Below are positions 1 through 10,700 of a stretch of DNA of 64,000 nt, one piece after another; positions within the stretch are counted from its first letter, which is position 1, and every line of letters starts with the position of its first letter. The DNA is from Ruegeria discodermiae. GTDB lineage: Bacteria > Pseudomonadota > Alphaproteobacteria > Rhodobacterales > Rhodobacteraceae. Both the position numbers and the translations under genes were made by a program. Below the pieces are notes generated by a model. That model saw only the letters and a list, made by a program, of their open reading frames with translations. It was not told the DNA's origin and did no database searches. The stretch lies in contig NZ_JAVAMO010000002.1 in the NCBI RefSeq assembly GCF_030758345.1, positions 1 to 64,000 of the forward strand. Reading direction: 5' to 3'.

Positions 1-1
1 G

Positions 2-154
2 TACGACAAGCGTCGCTACAAACGCCGCAACCGCATTGAGATCATGTTCGGTCGTCTGAAGGACTGGCGGCGGATTGCCACCCGATATGACAGATGCCCA
101 AAGGTATTCCTTTCGGCCATCGCTCTAGCAGCTACCGTGCTGTTCTGGCCGTAA
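2..154 (+). CDS. IS5-family transposase, C-terminal fragment (cut by window edge)
   Basis: The open frame enters from the left edge and codes for about 50 residues before a TAA stop. It carries the basic YKRRNRIE-x-MFGRLKDWRR block followed by ATRYD, which is the usual C-terminal end of IS5-family DDE transposases and includes the last catalytic Glu region. Whether the element is intact to the left cannot be seen. It points rightwards, toward a second, oppositely oriented and broken IS5 transposase fragment beginning 175 bases further on, so the edge of the window is an insertion-sequence accumulation site. Confidence 0.8.
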   Translation, partial: YDKRRYKRRNRIEIMFGRLKDWRRIATRYDRCPKVFLSAIALAATVLFWP

Positions 155-216
155 ATCAATGGGTCTAGAGCCTAGGAAACGTGGTCAACGCCTCAAGGCT
201 CAGACGCCAAACACCG

Positions 217-252
217 CCCCGTCACCAGCCTCGGCTAAGGTCGGTGACGGGG
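217..252. repeat. 10-bp inverted repeat between two IS fragments
   Basis: Perfect arms CCCCGTCACC and GGTGACGGGG enclose a 16-base spacer that can extend the pairing imperfectly. No T tract follows, so a simple terminator is not favoured. It lies between two IS5-type fragments and could be part of an insertion sequence end or a relic hairpin. Confidence 0.5.
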
Positions 253-328
253 TCAGATTAGCAAACCCCAGATACAGAAGGCTCAGGATCTGAAATTTTG
301 GAGCTCGGCGGTGTTTCCCTTGAAGGTT

Positions 329-682
329 TCAAGGATCTGTCCGCACTGATTGCTGTGAGGCGACCGTGCTGGACGCCGTGCGATGGGCTTTTAGATATGT
401 GGCACCGATCATGACCGTCTTCTTTTCACCGTGCTCGGCGGCCAGACCAACCATCATTCGTGCGAAGATGCCTTTCTCGCTCCAACGCCTCCACCAACTG
501 TAGAGCGTCATGTGCGGCCCCTAGGCTGCCGGGGCGTCTCGCCAGCGCAACCCATTGCGATCAATGAAGATAATCTCACTCAACACCCTTCTATCATCAA
601 CCCGTGGCCTGCCGTGCGACTTTGGGGAGAAGGGGGAAAGCTTGGCCATCTGCCCGTCTGTCAGCGAATAAAGGTCGCTCAT
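329..682 (-). pseudogene. IS5-family transposase, N-terminal part with in-frame stop
   Basis: Read on the minus strand from the ATG at 682, the frame gives MSDLYSLTDGQMAKLSP, then RWRDAPAA followed by an in-frame TAG. The same frame continues after the stop as GPHMTLYSWWRRWSEKGIF and on to EHGEKKTVMI-ATYLKAHRTASS. In intact IS5 relatives the stop position is normally Tyr (APAAYGPH), so this is a nonsense mutation rather than a gene boundary. Similarity ends near 329, where the frame runs off into unrelated residues, so the catalytic C-terminal half is missing. It is a dead transposase remnant oriented against the fragment at 2-154. Confidence 0.8.
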
Positions 683-1189
683 GTCATCGCTCCGTTTTTG
701 GAGCCGTGAATCACGAAGCGATGCAAAAATGAATGAATCCTGACCCTAAATCTGAACTCAAAATTGAAAAGGCAATGCTGCAGAGTGGCTCGTCGAAACC
801 GACACCCGCTCCAACAACGAGATCTTCCATCAGCTAATTCGGCCATATCCATATCAAGGATGCCCGCGTCGATACCCCCGGCACCGTTCTCCAAGTCTGC
901 CGGATCGGCGAAAGGCAACTGACCGAAAAGTTCAAGGCCCTGTTTGGCGGATAGCCGTAGACAATCGAGATAAACACGTACAAATTCTTGCTATATTGCT
1001 GATCGCAAGTTTTGCTCTACTCTCGTCAAATATCGTAAGCGAAAGCAATAGTTTGAACGATTTCAACACTCAGGGATTTTCCTCGACTCCCATTCAGTTC
1101 ACACAAATAAATAAGCACTTGGCGCAACTAATTCACAAAAAAAGAAAAATATGATACAGTAGGCTGAATTATCGTTCTTTGTTTAGGTT
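683..1189. other. Spacer without a supportable gene
   Basis: The first half (about 765-950) has short plus-strand stretches that read like decayed coding sequence (one frame gives AAEWLVETDTRSNNEIFHQL, another IKDARVDTPGTVLQVCRIG ending at TAG 950-952), implying at least one frameshift. I do not recognise the protein. The last 200 bases are AT-rich with several short A/T runs and probably hold the promoter of the operon that starts at about 1190, but no clear -35/-10 pair stands out. Confidence 0.4.
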
Positions 1190-3169
1190 TTGTTCAGGTA
1201 CGATGGTTTGAGCATCATAGTTGGCCATACAACAGAAAACTCATCACGGATTTGGGTGAGAGGAGACAAACGGCATAAGCGAGTCAGTTTGCAGCTGAGG
1301 GAAAAACTCGATAGTCCAGAAGCAGAACCCCGCCAAACCAAATCAATCCGTCTTCATAGTGGTACCGACTACACTTCTGTCTGGGAATTTTTGGGCCTAA
1401 GGCCAGATACGCGCTACGTCGTATTCGCAACATTCGATTCGACATGTATGGAGGCCAAAGAAGATATCGTTAGCGGCCAGTTTCGTACATTTCCCGAACA
1501 AGGCACAGAGGATGAATTGTCATTCAGTTTCATATTGTCAAGCTGCAATCTATCGATTTTGAGCATCAACAATCTACTGTCAAAAATAGTCTCATATGCC
1601 GGTGTGATTGTTGCAAACCGATCACTGGATCGCCCCACAGAAAGCTGGAACTTCCCGTCGCGGTTTTTCAAATGGACGCGTGGGATCCTAAGACCACTCG
1701 CCAAGGCTCTTAGCTGGGCATCAATTTGGATTGTGAACAAGACAACTGGCTTTAAACAGCCTGATCGACCAATTTTGCGCAGTCCCTTTCTGAAGCTCTC
1801 TGAGTTGTTTGATAGCGTCACAGTCGGTTTTGAGGCTGGAAGCCATATCCCTATGGTCGGTGATGAGGTCTATCAGGTCGGAACCGGTGCGACAGGTATA
1901 TTGGCCTATACAGCTTCAGTTAAATCCGGGGATTTAAAAAAAGGCACCGCCATCGGCGAGCTAGTCCTGACCCAGATTAAAGGAGAGTTCGCGTATTCGG
2001 GACAACTGAGTACCGGAGGAAAGCGAGTCGGTATGACAACTGAAGCTGAGCGACGTGATAACTATTGGTATTCTAGACCAGACTTTGTCATCCATGCTGG
2101 CGACCAAATATACTATGACTTTCCATCAACAGACCTCACTCCGTCACGAGATGAGTACCGGCTCGCATACAGGGAAGCCTGGTTTGAGGACAAACCCCTC
2201 AAGCATTTCTTAACGCAGTGGCCGAATTACATGATCTTAGACGATCATGAAATTGTCGATGAATTCCCCGATATTTCCGAAGAAATCAAATCGAAGGTGA
2301 AACCGAGAACATACCTTGAGGCTGCAGGCATAGCCTATCAGGAATATGTGCACAGTCGTCATCCCCCCAGTGTAAATAAAACACCGACATCGAATAACCT
2401 GCCTGGTCCGTTCAATTATTCCTTTTGTCGAGGAAAGGCGCGTTTTTTCGTCCTGGACACAAGGACGCGACGAAAAATTGGGAAAAATACTTGGCATATG
2501 ATCGACGGAGGGCAAATGCGCTCTTTGCTGAGCTGGATGAGAGAATTCAAATCCGACCTGAAATTCGTGGTCAGCAGTGTCCCGTTCGTCGCCAATGTGA
2601 AAGGCGGAAAACAAGACGATGATTCCCGTCGAAGCTGGTACGGAGCCTACAGCAACGACAAATGGAGCGGTGAGAAATTCGAACAACAGCGGGAGGAAAT
2701 CATTGAATTCATTGCACGTGAGAGAATAGAAAGGCTGGTATTTTTAACCGGAGACATGCATTGCTGTTATCACGCGACAATGCGTATCGGGACGGGAAAT
2801 AGATACCAAACGACTACTGTACACGAACTGGCTGGCGGACCGATCTACCAGCTTCAGCTCTCCGATATCGAGTTGTTCGACACCGATGCCACCCGTCATA
2901 CAAAAAATGCGAACGTCGAATTCAATGTTGAGCTGAACGAAATCCACAATTCTGCCAACGCGGTCATGCACATTGAAGTAAAGTACGCGAAACGTACTGG
3001 GTTAAGCCCTAAACCGTCGATCACACCGGAAATTCAGTGGAGTGTCATTCGAACACTGGTCGAGCCGCTGACTCCCGGAGCAGAAACCCGACCGCGCGGC
3101 GAGCCCGCAATGGCCGGATGCATTTCATTCGTCGAAACCCGAAATGCAGAGGCGCTATATGTCTGGTAA
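1190..3169 (+). CDS. PhoD-like metallophosphatase (alkaline phosphatase D family)
   Basis: The protein (about 659 aa) belongs to the PhoD-type metallophosphoesterases. The N-terminus resembles the PhoD_N beta domain (GHTTENSSRIWVRGD). The metal-binding blocks follow in order: SSCNLS near 120, HAGDQIYYD with Asp at about 305, DDHEI at about 351-355, and TGDMHCCYHA with Asp at about 522. About 120 poorly conserved residues are inserted between the first and second blocks. No Tat or Sec signal is visible, unlike classical secreted PhoD, so a cytoplasmic location is inferred. The start is a TTG; no better in-frame start with a ribosome site is evident. It is the first gene of a four-gene operon and overlaps the next gene by a few codons. 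Base composition is clearly AT-richer than the rest of the window. The substrate is unknown. Confidence 0.75.
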   Translation: MFRYDGLSIIVGHTTENSSRIWVRGDKRHKRVSLQLREKLDSPEAEPRQTKSIRLHSGTDYTSVWEFLGLRPDTRYVVFATFDSTCMEAKEDIVSGQFRTFPEQGTEDELSFSFILSSCNLSILSINNLLSKIVSYAGVIVANRSLDRPTESWNFPSRFFKWTRGILRPLAKALSWASIWIVNKTTGFKQPDRPILRSPFLKLSELFDSVTVGFEAGSHIPMVGDEVYQVGTGATGILAYTASVKSGDLKKGTAIGELVLTQIKGEFAYSGQLSTGGKRVGMTTEAERRDNYWYSRPDFVIHAGDQIYYDFPSTDLTPSRDEYRLAYREAWFEDKPLKHFLTQWPNYMILDDHEIVDEFPDISEEIKSKVKPRTYLEAAGIAYQEYVHSRHPPSVNKTPTSNNLPGPFNYSFCRGKARFFVLDTRTRRKIGKNTWHMIDGGQMRSLLSWMREFKSDLKFVVSSVPFVANVKGGKQDDDSRRSWYGAYSNDKWSGEKFEQQREEIIEFIARERIERLVFLTGDMHCCYHATMRIGTGNRYQTTTVHELAGGPIYQLQLSDIELFDTDATRHTKNANVEFNVELNEIHNSANAVMHIEVKYAKRTGLSPKPSITPEIQWSVIRTLVEPLTPGAETRPRGEPAMAGCISFVETRNAEALYVW

Positions 3170-6100
3170 GCCTGAATTTGATGCTGTTGTGATCGGAACA
3201 GGTTTTGCCGGAGCTGTAACCGCGGCGCGACTTGTACAGGCGGGATTAAATATCTGTGTGCTTGAACGCGGTAGACGATATGAGGCGAATGACTTCCCCA
3301 AGTACCCGACCGAAAATCTTTTCACCGATCTAAGTAATGATGGTGAATACTCGCCTCCTCCCGATTTTTCGCGTTGGCTTTGGAACGCTGACAGCGGCCT
3401 CTATGATTTCCGAAACCTCGGCGATGTGGTTTCGCTTCAGGCGGCAGCATATGGAGGCGGCTCGACAATCTATGCCAATGTCCATCTTCGCCCAGCCGCC
3501 GAAGTTTTTGAAGCAGGTTGGCCGGACGAATACCGTATCGATCGTCTAAAGGACTATTTCGACCTAGCCGCCTATATGCTGCAGGCTGCTCCCATCACAA
3601 AGCGCCTTGCCAAAACCGCGCAGCTACGACGCGCGGCGTCAGAGCTGAGCAAGAAACACAATTCCTTGGGCAGTCACCCACCATCTTGGTTCCTCGTCCC
3701 CTTGGCAGTGAATTTCGACAACCCCAAACGCAACGTTTGGAAGCGTAGACAAGGTGCTTGTGACATGCGTGCGAAATGCTGTCTGGGCTGCGGTGCAAGT
3801 GCTAAGAATTCACTGGACATGAATTATCTTGCTATCGTTGAAGACGCCACTGTCAATGGCAAATCGCTTGCAGCAATCAAGACATTGGCAGAAGTCAAGT
3901 CAATTAAGCGAGTTAAAATCTCAAAAGATGCTTACTATCAAGTGTGTTATTGGGATCACTTGAGCAATTCCGGAATCCGGCCCTCTAACCAAACTGAAGA
4001 CACTGCATCTGCCAATGAAGGCCTCCTAAAAAGCGTGACCGCCCAATACGTTTTTTTGTGCGCAGGATCAATTAATACAACAGAGTTGTTGATGGACAAC
4101 CGTAAGAACCTTTGGCCCAAAGACAGCGGTGTGGCACTGGGTTCGCACTACTTTCCGAATGCAGATTCACTCGCAGCTATTTTTGATTGCGATGAAGATC
4201 ACGAATCCGATTACGGGCCAATTGCCACTTCTGCACTGCTCTATGACCAGCCCTCAGAGGACGCGACATATTCTACCCTGATGGAATTCAGCGAAGGTTT
4301 GACAAGCCAATATGCCCAGCACCCTCCTACCGCAGGAGACCGCATAGTTGGATCCAAGTCGCGTGCAACGGCAGAGTTGGCATATCCACCATTGCTCGAC
4401 TGGGGGGAATGGGAGCATTCATCAACCTCACCCGCAAGAGGCGAGCTGCTACTTTGCAATCAAGCATCAGAGTTCACTGATGGAGAAGAGCTGCTGTTCA
4501 GACCGCCAGGCCGAAAAAATAAGATAGCGCGCGCCACCGTCCGCTCTACCCGCAAGCGACCAAACGACTGGATGCTTGTAGAGGACGGTGGGTTTCCTCC
4601 GGATGTCAGACCCCTATTGGGGGCCTTTCGCAGCCCTTTGTGGCTGTGTCGCAATCGGTTCAGCGAACACACTTCCACCGATCGGATATTCAAGACTTTA
4701 CCGCGCGCAACTCGGGCACGGCATCTGCATGTTCAAACTCTGGCCGAAGCGGTTGGCGGAACTCAGCGCAACGCGGTGCTGTCTGGAAACCCACTTTCGA
4801 AACTCCTGAAAAACAGCAGGCCGGAAACGTTCCGATCGTTCGAATACAAAGACATAAAGAGCGGTCTTACTCATCAGGATATTTTCGAACGAAATCTGGT
4901 CGAGCTGCTTCCCAAATGGCTGACGGGTGCGATAGAAGACCGAACTCAGGAAACATTCGAACATCTCACCAAACATGCTGAACCCATGTTGGGCCGGTTG
5001 CTGGACAGCGTCGCCAGGACGCTTTCTGAACGTGTGGATACCAGCGCGATATCGTCTCAATTGGATCTTGACGAAACCAATGACAACGATATCGAAGAGC
5101 AAAAAATCATACTTGTTCGCGGAATGCTGCGGCTGGCGGTCCAGCTAATATTAAACAGCGAAGCCGGCCTTGCGCGCCTTGCGACGAACGCGCTGACCAG
5201 CGGCACTCCAAAAAACCTTGAAGAATTGCTCAATCTGGCTGGCGACCTTGTGCTTTGGGCGCTTGCGCATCGCTCGGTTCAGGGGCACACCGCCCTAATC
5301 CTGTTGATGGGCAGAGATTTGCATCGTGGAAAACTCAGACTGAATGATGACGGTCGGCTGATTGCAACGCTTCCCGGCCAGCACATAGTGTCAGCGCGAA
5401 GCGCGCAGGAACGTCTACTTCGAACGCTTGCCAAGGACGCGTGGAACGGCGAACTCCGCACCAATCCGGTGTGGTCGATTTTTGGCCAGCGCGTCACCGT
5501 TCACAGCCAGGGTGGATGCCCGATGGGGTCGGCGATCGACAACAGCGTTACTGACCCATCCGGGCAAGTTCACAAGTGCCCTGGACTGTACGTCATGGAC
5601 GCCGCAGCCTTTCCAACCTCGGTCGGTGTCAATCCGTCCGCGGCCATCACTGCGGTTGCCGAATATAAGGTCGAGAAATTCATTCGCGAAGTCCTCAAAA
5701 GAGATAACTGGGCCGCTCCGGACATGATTGAAGCCCGTGAATGGACCAGTGGCAAACAGCACCAGCTCGATCCGATTGGCACGCGGTCGAACCCCACTCA
5801 GTTCGATATACCGGGAGCAATCGGCCTTAAGTTCAGCGAAACATTGGTTGGATTTTTCTCTTCAGACACCGATGAATGCAGCCCGGTCGACTGGCAACAG
5901 TTCCAAGGGTTCGAAGAAAAAATTGGCGAATTCGACACGGCAGAAAAGCAGGGCGTCGAGTCGGAATCTACCATTGATCTTGTTTTGGATTTGAGCATTG
6001 CAAATCTGAACGACTTGCTCGTTCCGGCAAGAAACTCGCATCCTGCAAAACTTAGGGTGAAGGGAACTCTATCGATACCCGCCTGGCCCAACAATAAAGG

Positions 6101-6551
6101 CTCCAAAGGCTTTGTTCTGGATGAAAACAGTTTCGTACAGTTGTTCCTTCTGCCTCAAGGCGGATCTGCTCGAACCCGATATTTCCGTTACCAACTCCGC
6201 TTCCAAGACGGCAACACGCAGTACAGGCTTCATGGAGGAAAGATCATTCGGGATGACCCGGAATTCGATGTCTGGAGTGATACTTCGACGCTTCACTTTG
6301 ATTTGATGGAATACATATCCGGAACCGAAGTTCTTGCTGCCAGAGGCATCGTGCGAATGCCTATTGAGAATTTCCTCTCAGAGCAGCTTGGATCCTTCAA
6401 AGTGACCGGCACAGATGACCCGGTCAGACAGACTTGGGCTTTGGCCGCTTTTGGGCGGTATTTCTTCGGTCATTTGGTGGATATTTACCTACCCGAGACC
6501 AATCGCGTTCTGGACATGGCGAAACAACTCGTGAGCCGAACACATGCCTGA
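3159..6551 (+). CDS. Very large GMC-family (cholesterol-oxidase-like) flavoenzyme
   Basis: About 1,130 aa, roughly twice a normal GMC oxidoreductase. The N-terminus has the FAD dinucleotide-binding motif VVIGTGFAGAVTAARL, and the family's C-terminal catalytic block is present: HSQGGCPMG (His about 782) and VGVNPSAA (Asn about 825). These are the positions of the active-site His and Asn of the cholesterol oxidase branch. A long insertion of mostly helical, unrecognised sequence (about 380-740) separates the two FAD halves, and roughly 280 further residues of beta-rich sequence (from about 860) follow the GMC fold. I chose ATG 3159 because an AGAGG precedes it by 7 bases; ATG 3144 is also in frame. 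The gene overlaps the phosphatase upstream by 11 bases and the hydrolase downstream by 8, so translation is coupled. It is expected to oxidise an alcohol, possibly sterol-like or lipidic; the substrate is inferred only. Confidence 0.75.
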   Translation: MSGKPEFDAVVIGTGFAGAVTAARLVQAGLNICVLERGRRYEANDFPKYPTENLFTDLSNDGEYSPPPDFSRWLWNADSGLYDFRNLGDVVSLQAAAYGGGSTIYANVHLRPAAEVFEAGWPDEYRIDRLKDYFDLAAYMLQAAPITKRLAKTAQLRRAASELSKKHNSLGSHPPSWFLVPLAVNFDNPKRNVWKRRQGACDMRAKCCLGCGASAKNSLDMNYLAIVEDATVNGKSLAAIKTLAEVKSIKRVKISKDAYYQVCYWDHLSNSGIRPSNQTEDTASANEGLLKSVTAQYVFLCAGSINTTELLMDNRKNLWPKDSGVALGSHYFPNADSLAAIFDCDEDHESDYGPIATSALLYDQPSEDATYSTLMEFSEGLTSQYAQHPPTAGDRIVGSKSRATAELAYPPLLDWGEWEHSSTSPARGELLLCNQASEFTDGEELLFRPPGRKNKIARATVRSTRKRPNDWMLVEDGGFPPDVRPLLGAFRSPLWLCRNRFSEHTSTDRIFKTLPRATRARHLHVQTLAEAVGGTQRNAVLSGNPLSKLLKNSRPETFRSFEYKDIKSGLTHQDIFERNLVELLPKWLTGAIEDRTQETFEHLTKHAEPMLGRLLDSVARTLSERVDTSAISSQLDLDETNDNDIEEQKIILVRGMLRLAVQLILNSEAGLARLATNALTSGTPKNLEELLNLAGDLVLWALAHRSVQGHTALILLMGRDLHRGKLRLNDDGRLIATLPGQHIVSARSAQERLLRTLAKDAWNGELRTNPVWSIFGQRVTVHSQGGCPMGSAIDNSVTDPSGQVHKCPGLYVMDAAAFPTSVGVNPSAAITAVAEYKVEKFIREVLKRDNWAAPDMIEAREWTSGKQHQLDPIGTRSNPTQFDIPGAIGLKFSETLVGFFSSDTDECSPVDWQQFQGFEEKIGEFDTAEKQGVESESTIDLVLDLSIANLNDLLVPARNSHPAKLRVKGTLSIPAWPNNKGSKGFVLDENSFVQLFLLPQGGSARTRYFRYQLRFQDGNTQYRLHGGKIIRDDPEFDVWSDTSTLHFDLMEYISGTEVLAARGIVRMPIENFLSEQLGSFKVTGTDDPVRQTWALAAFGRYFFGHLVDIYLPETNRVLDMAKQLVSRTHA

Positions 6552-7776
6552 GTCTGCTAAAATCAACGACCACGAATTCTGGTCTGGTCCCAGAAAAGGC
6601 GAAAAAGTCAAGCTGTGTTTGCGCCGCTGGGTTCATTCTGCGCCGATTGCCGCACCAGGTTCCCAACGCAAACCGGTCCTTCTGCTGCACAATGCGAGCG
6701 GTAGTCATAAGATTTATACGATTCCAGACTCTCGCGAAAACCAGCCACGTTGCCTGTTGGACTGGCTGGTTTCAGAAGGTTTTGATCCATGGTTACTGGA
6801 CTGGCGGAGTAGCTATCTGACGGTAGCCGATCCCGACAATCAAAAAGTACTGACAAACCATGGGGATGAATTCAACTTTCACAATGCCGCGGAATTTGAC
6901 ATCCCGATGGCCGTCAAAAAAATGCAAGCGCAACTGGGCAAAGAGCAGCCGATCGGGATCGTCGGATTCTGTATGGGTGCCGCCACGCTGGCCGAAGCGA
7001 TTGCCGGTGGCTGGCTCGACAACATAAACGTGACCCATGCCGTGTTCATGACAATTGGATTGTTTTTCGCAGTCCCGTTTGACACCCGGCTTAAAGGGGA
7101 CGAACGAACGTTAGAACGGCTGAAAGTCAGCGCAGATTCATTTCATTCCGTCGATCCTCGCGTTCGTGAAGTCAATGAAGGTGATGAGGTCGAGTTACAA
7201 GCGCCCTGGCCCGATGAACTGGAGGGCCTTTACAACATGTGGCCCGGTCGGTTCAAACCGCACAATACAGGTCAGAGCCAATCAGAGCCATCCGATGTCC
7301 GCTGCGCGCTTGAGATGTATAACCGACTGAGTTTCATCTATGGGACAACCTATGAGGAACGGAAACTCGTTCCGGAAATTCACCGACCTGAAGGGTCGCG
7401 TCAGCCGGAACTGGTTGGTCAATTCGGCGCTATGCCGCTGCATATGCTTATTCACGGGGCCCAAGACGTCAGACGAGGTTGCGCCGCCGACTACAACAGT
7501 TCGGAAGAATTGAAGGACGCCCAATTACTGTCATCAGATGCACTTGCTCGGTTCGGAAAACTCGAGCGGGTGACCCTGATCACTGGCGAAAAAAATCGTG
7601 TCTGGCACCGCGAAAGTATCGACCTCATGTACGAGTGGCTCCACAGACTGCCATCCAATCATTGGCGAAAGCTTAACAAGATCATTTATCCGGATTTTGG
7701 GCACCTTGACCTACTATGGGGCAAGGATTCTGTTAGAAAGGTATTCCCCGAAATTAAACATGGACTCGAAAATTGA
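6544..7776 (+). CDS. Alpha/beta hydrolase with cysteine nucleophile elbow (PhaC/lipase-like)
   Basis: 410 aa, alpha/beta-hydrolase fold. The strand VLLLHNASGS forms the oxyanion-hole region, WLLDWR lies on the next strand, and the nucleophile elbow reads GFCMGA, placing Cys at about 143 in a G-x-C-x-G motif. That arrangement is typical of polyhydroxyalkanoate synthases and relatives rather than Ser lipases. The C-terminal end has DFGHLDLLWG, a plausible catalytic His block preceded by HGAQD and other acidic candidates. It starts inside the stop region of the GMC gene (8-base overlap), and the following cyclase starts 17 bases before its stop. Pairing with an alcohol oxidase suggests hydrolysis or acyl transfer on the same unknown lipid-like substrate. 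PHA synthase itself is unlikely because the N-terminal PhaC domain is missing. Confidence 0.7.
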   Translation: MPESAKINDHEFWSGPRKGEKVKLCLRRWVHSAPIAAPGSQRKPVLLLHNASGSHKIYTIPDSRENQPRCLLDWLVSEGFDPWLLDWRSSYLTVADPDNQKVLTNHGDEFNFHNAAEFDIPMAVKKMQAQLGKEQPIGIVGFCMGAATLAEAIAGGWLDNINVTHAVFMTIGLFFAVPFDTRLKGDERTLERLKVSADSFHSVDPRVREVNEGDEVELQAPWPDELEGLYNMWPGRFKPHNTGQSQSEPSDVRCALEMYNRLSFIYGTTYEERKLVPEIHRPEGSRQPELVGQFGAMPLHMLIHGAQDVRRGCAADYNSSEELKDAQLLSSDALARFGKLERVTLITGEKNRVWHRESIDLMYEWLHRLPSNHWRKLNKIIYPDFGHLDLLWGKDSVRKVFPEIKHGLEN

Positions 7777-10700
7777 CCTGTTTGCGTGTAGGTTTATATC
7801 CAAGGTAACTAGCAATCCTTGGGGGGGTGACGGCGAGACTGCGTTTTTCGTCGGCAGCCGAAAGATGAACCGATCTCGGCATCAATTAAACAATTCGATT
7901 TCCGAGACGAATCAATCCAGTCTCAAACCTGCGACCTCAGCCGCAGAAGCCATATCGACGGACGTTCAGCGGCGTCAAGCAACCGTAGTATTCGCTGATA
8001 TAGCAAACTCAACGGCGCTTTGCGAGGAGATCGGCACAGAGAATTACTATGTAATTCTAAAGCAAGTTATGACCATTCTGGTCGATGAGGTGCAGGCCCA
8101 AGGAGGCGCCGTAACTGAATATGCAGGTGACGGTGTCATGGCGCTGTTTGGGGCGCCTTCTCCGCTGGAAGATTCGGCGCTCAGGGCTTGTAAGGCCGCC
8201 GTCCGTATTCACGACGCAATTTCGCATTTGTCTTCAGAAACTGACAGGCAGCGCAAGACCTCGGTCCAGCTTCGCATTGGTATTAACAGCGGGACTATCG
8301 TGGGCGGAAGGCTGGGTATCATCAATACTCACGATTTTACTGCACTTGGTGACACCGTTAACTTGGCTGCAAGGCTCGAGAAGCTCGCTTCGCCCGGCTC
8401 AACTTTGCTAAGCGATTCCGTGTTTAGCGAAGTCGAACCTCATATCATCGCCGAGGCTATCGGGGAACATTCCCTCAAAGGGTTCCAAGCTCCAGAAATG
8501 GTATTTCGCCTGATCGCTTCACGCCCGGGCGTGTCACGGTTTGATGCAGCGATCTTCAAGGGCCTTACAACATTCACTGCACGACAAGGTATTGTTGACT
8601 CTCTAATGGAGTCGTTCAGCCGATCTGAGAGCGGCCTGCAGGTGGAACTGATATCTGGCGAGCCCGGTATCGGGAAATCCAGATTGCTACACGAATTCAT
8701 CCGTCAGTTGGATCTCCATAACGGCCGTGTGAAAGTTTTTGAAGCTCATTGCACGTGGGATGGTCAACAGATTCCTTTCCGGCCCGTAATCGACTTCATC
8801 CGGAGCGGGTTTCATTTGACCGACAGCGAAACCGTATCCAGTTCGGAACAAAAACTAAGGAAAGGGCTCGAAGCTCTTGGACTTCCGACCGGCAACAATT
8901 TGCATCTTCTCTTGAACGTGCTCGGCATCGTTCCGTGGAAAGGTGATCTCCACAATCGTCATGTCGAGGTGGTGGGAAACCTGACCAGAAATTTGATGAT
9001 CGACATATTGCGCTCGCGCTGCGCCTTGTGTCCTGTGGTGTTTCAAATCGAAGACCTACAATGGATTGATAGCGCGTCGGAAGAGCTGTTGACTCATGTA
9101 ATTGATAGTTGCTGCGATCTACCTATGTTAGTTGTCGGCACTTTCAGGCCCGAATACGAACCGCATCGAATTGCTCACGACCTTGTAACGAAAAGAGTAC
9201 TACAACCGCTCAACTCAACAGAAATGTCTCAGCTGCTAAGAGCGATATTAAATGGCATTAGTCCTCCAGAAGAGCTTCGTTTCTTTGTCGAAGGCGAGGC
9301 TGACGGGAATCCTCTCTTCGCCGAAGAAATTGTGCAATACCTGATGAATTCCGAGGCCCTGATTGCAACACAACAGGGCTATACATTTGAAAAACGATTC
9401 CTCGAATTATCTCCTCCCGCTAGCATTCAAAATCTCGTCCTCGCGCGAATCGACAACCTGACAGAACCTGCCGCAAAATTACTACAGGCCGCTTCGGTTC
9501 TAGGCAGAACGTTCTCAATGGAGTTGCTGTCGGGACTGTCGGGCGAAACCGCGACATCGGGCCGACCCATCGAAGAGTTGTTGAAATCGAACCTGCTGAT
9601 TGCCGACAAATCGGCTGGCCCCGATATCCTGAAGTTTCGACACGCGCTGGTCCGCGATGCCGTGTATGACACATTGCTGATCAGCAAGAGGCAGGAGCTT
9701 CACGCCAAAGCAGCCTTTGAATTAATTGCCCGATGGGAGGGTCGTGAAAACGAAATTGTTGAAACTCTGGTATATCACTTCGAGCGAACAGAGCATAAAC
9801 GGGATTTGTTTCACTATTTACATATGGCAGCCTCGAAATGCCTTCGCATCTACTCTTTGGACGATGCTAGGCGCTATTTTCAACAGACCTTGACGCTCTA
9901 TGACGAATTCCCTGGCACTATAGATCAGCGCTCGTTGGCAGCTTTGCTTGCAGATGCGATGCGGGAGATACAACTGAGATCCGACTTTCGCGCGATTGTA
10001 AAGCTGGCGAAACGATACTGGCCCCAGATAGAAGAAATGCCCAGCAGTCAAGAAAAGTCGCTGGTCCTGATGAATTACGGACATGCGCTGTCTCATGCGC
10101 ATAATTTTGCCTTGGCCGAAGCAGTTACGCTCGAAGGTATCGGCATCGCGCAGGAACTTGGTGATCTGGAAACGGAAGCCTATGGCAAAGTTGTGCTGAT
10201 GAAGACGTACAATAAAAACATTTCAGGACAACCACCTGACATCGTGCAGAAAATTGGTGCGGATGTCATGTCCGTAGCCCAGAACAACGCCGATGGCTAT
10301 CTTGAATCTGTCGCAATATTCGAGATCGCCAGCAGTTACATGCACCGGGGACAGATCGACAAAGCCAGAAAACACGCTGCAGAATTATATGCAGTTGGGC
10401 AACGAAAAGACGATCCAAGAATTGAAGCGTTTTCATCGTGGTTGCACGGTTGGCTCGACATTCAGGAAGAGCGTTTTCAACAGGCGATGGATCACGCCGA
10501 CAATTGCAAGCGAAGCGCCCTGACGACCGCAGACAGGCTTGTCGGGAAAATGGTAGAGGGATCAGCACGTACACTTAGCGGCGATCCAAACGAAGGCCGT
10601 AAAATCCTTCAAAATATTCACGACAAGGCAACTAAGCTTGGCGATAAGAACATGTTATCCGGCGTCGAGCCGATGCTGGGTGTCGCCATCGTACTGACTG

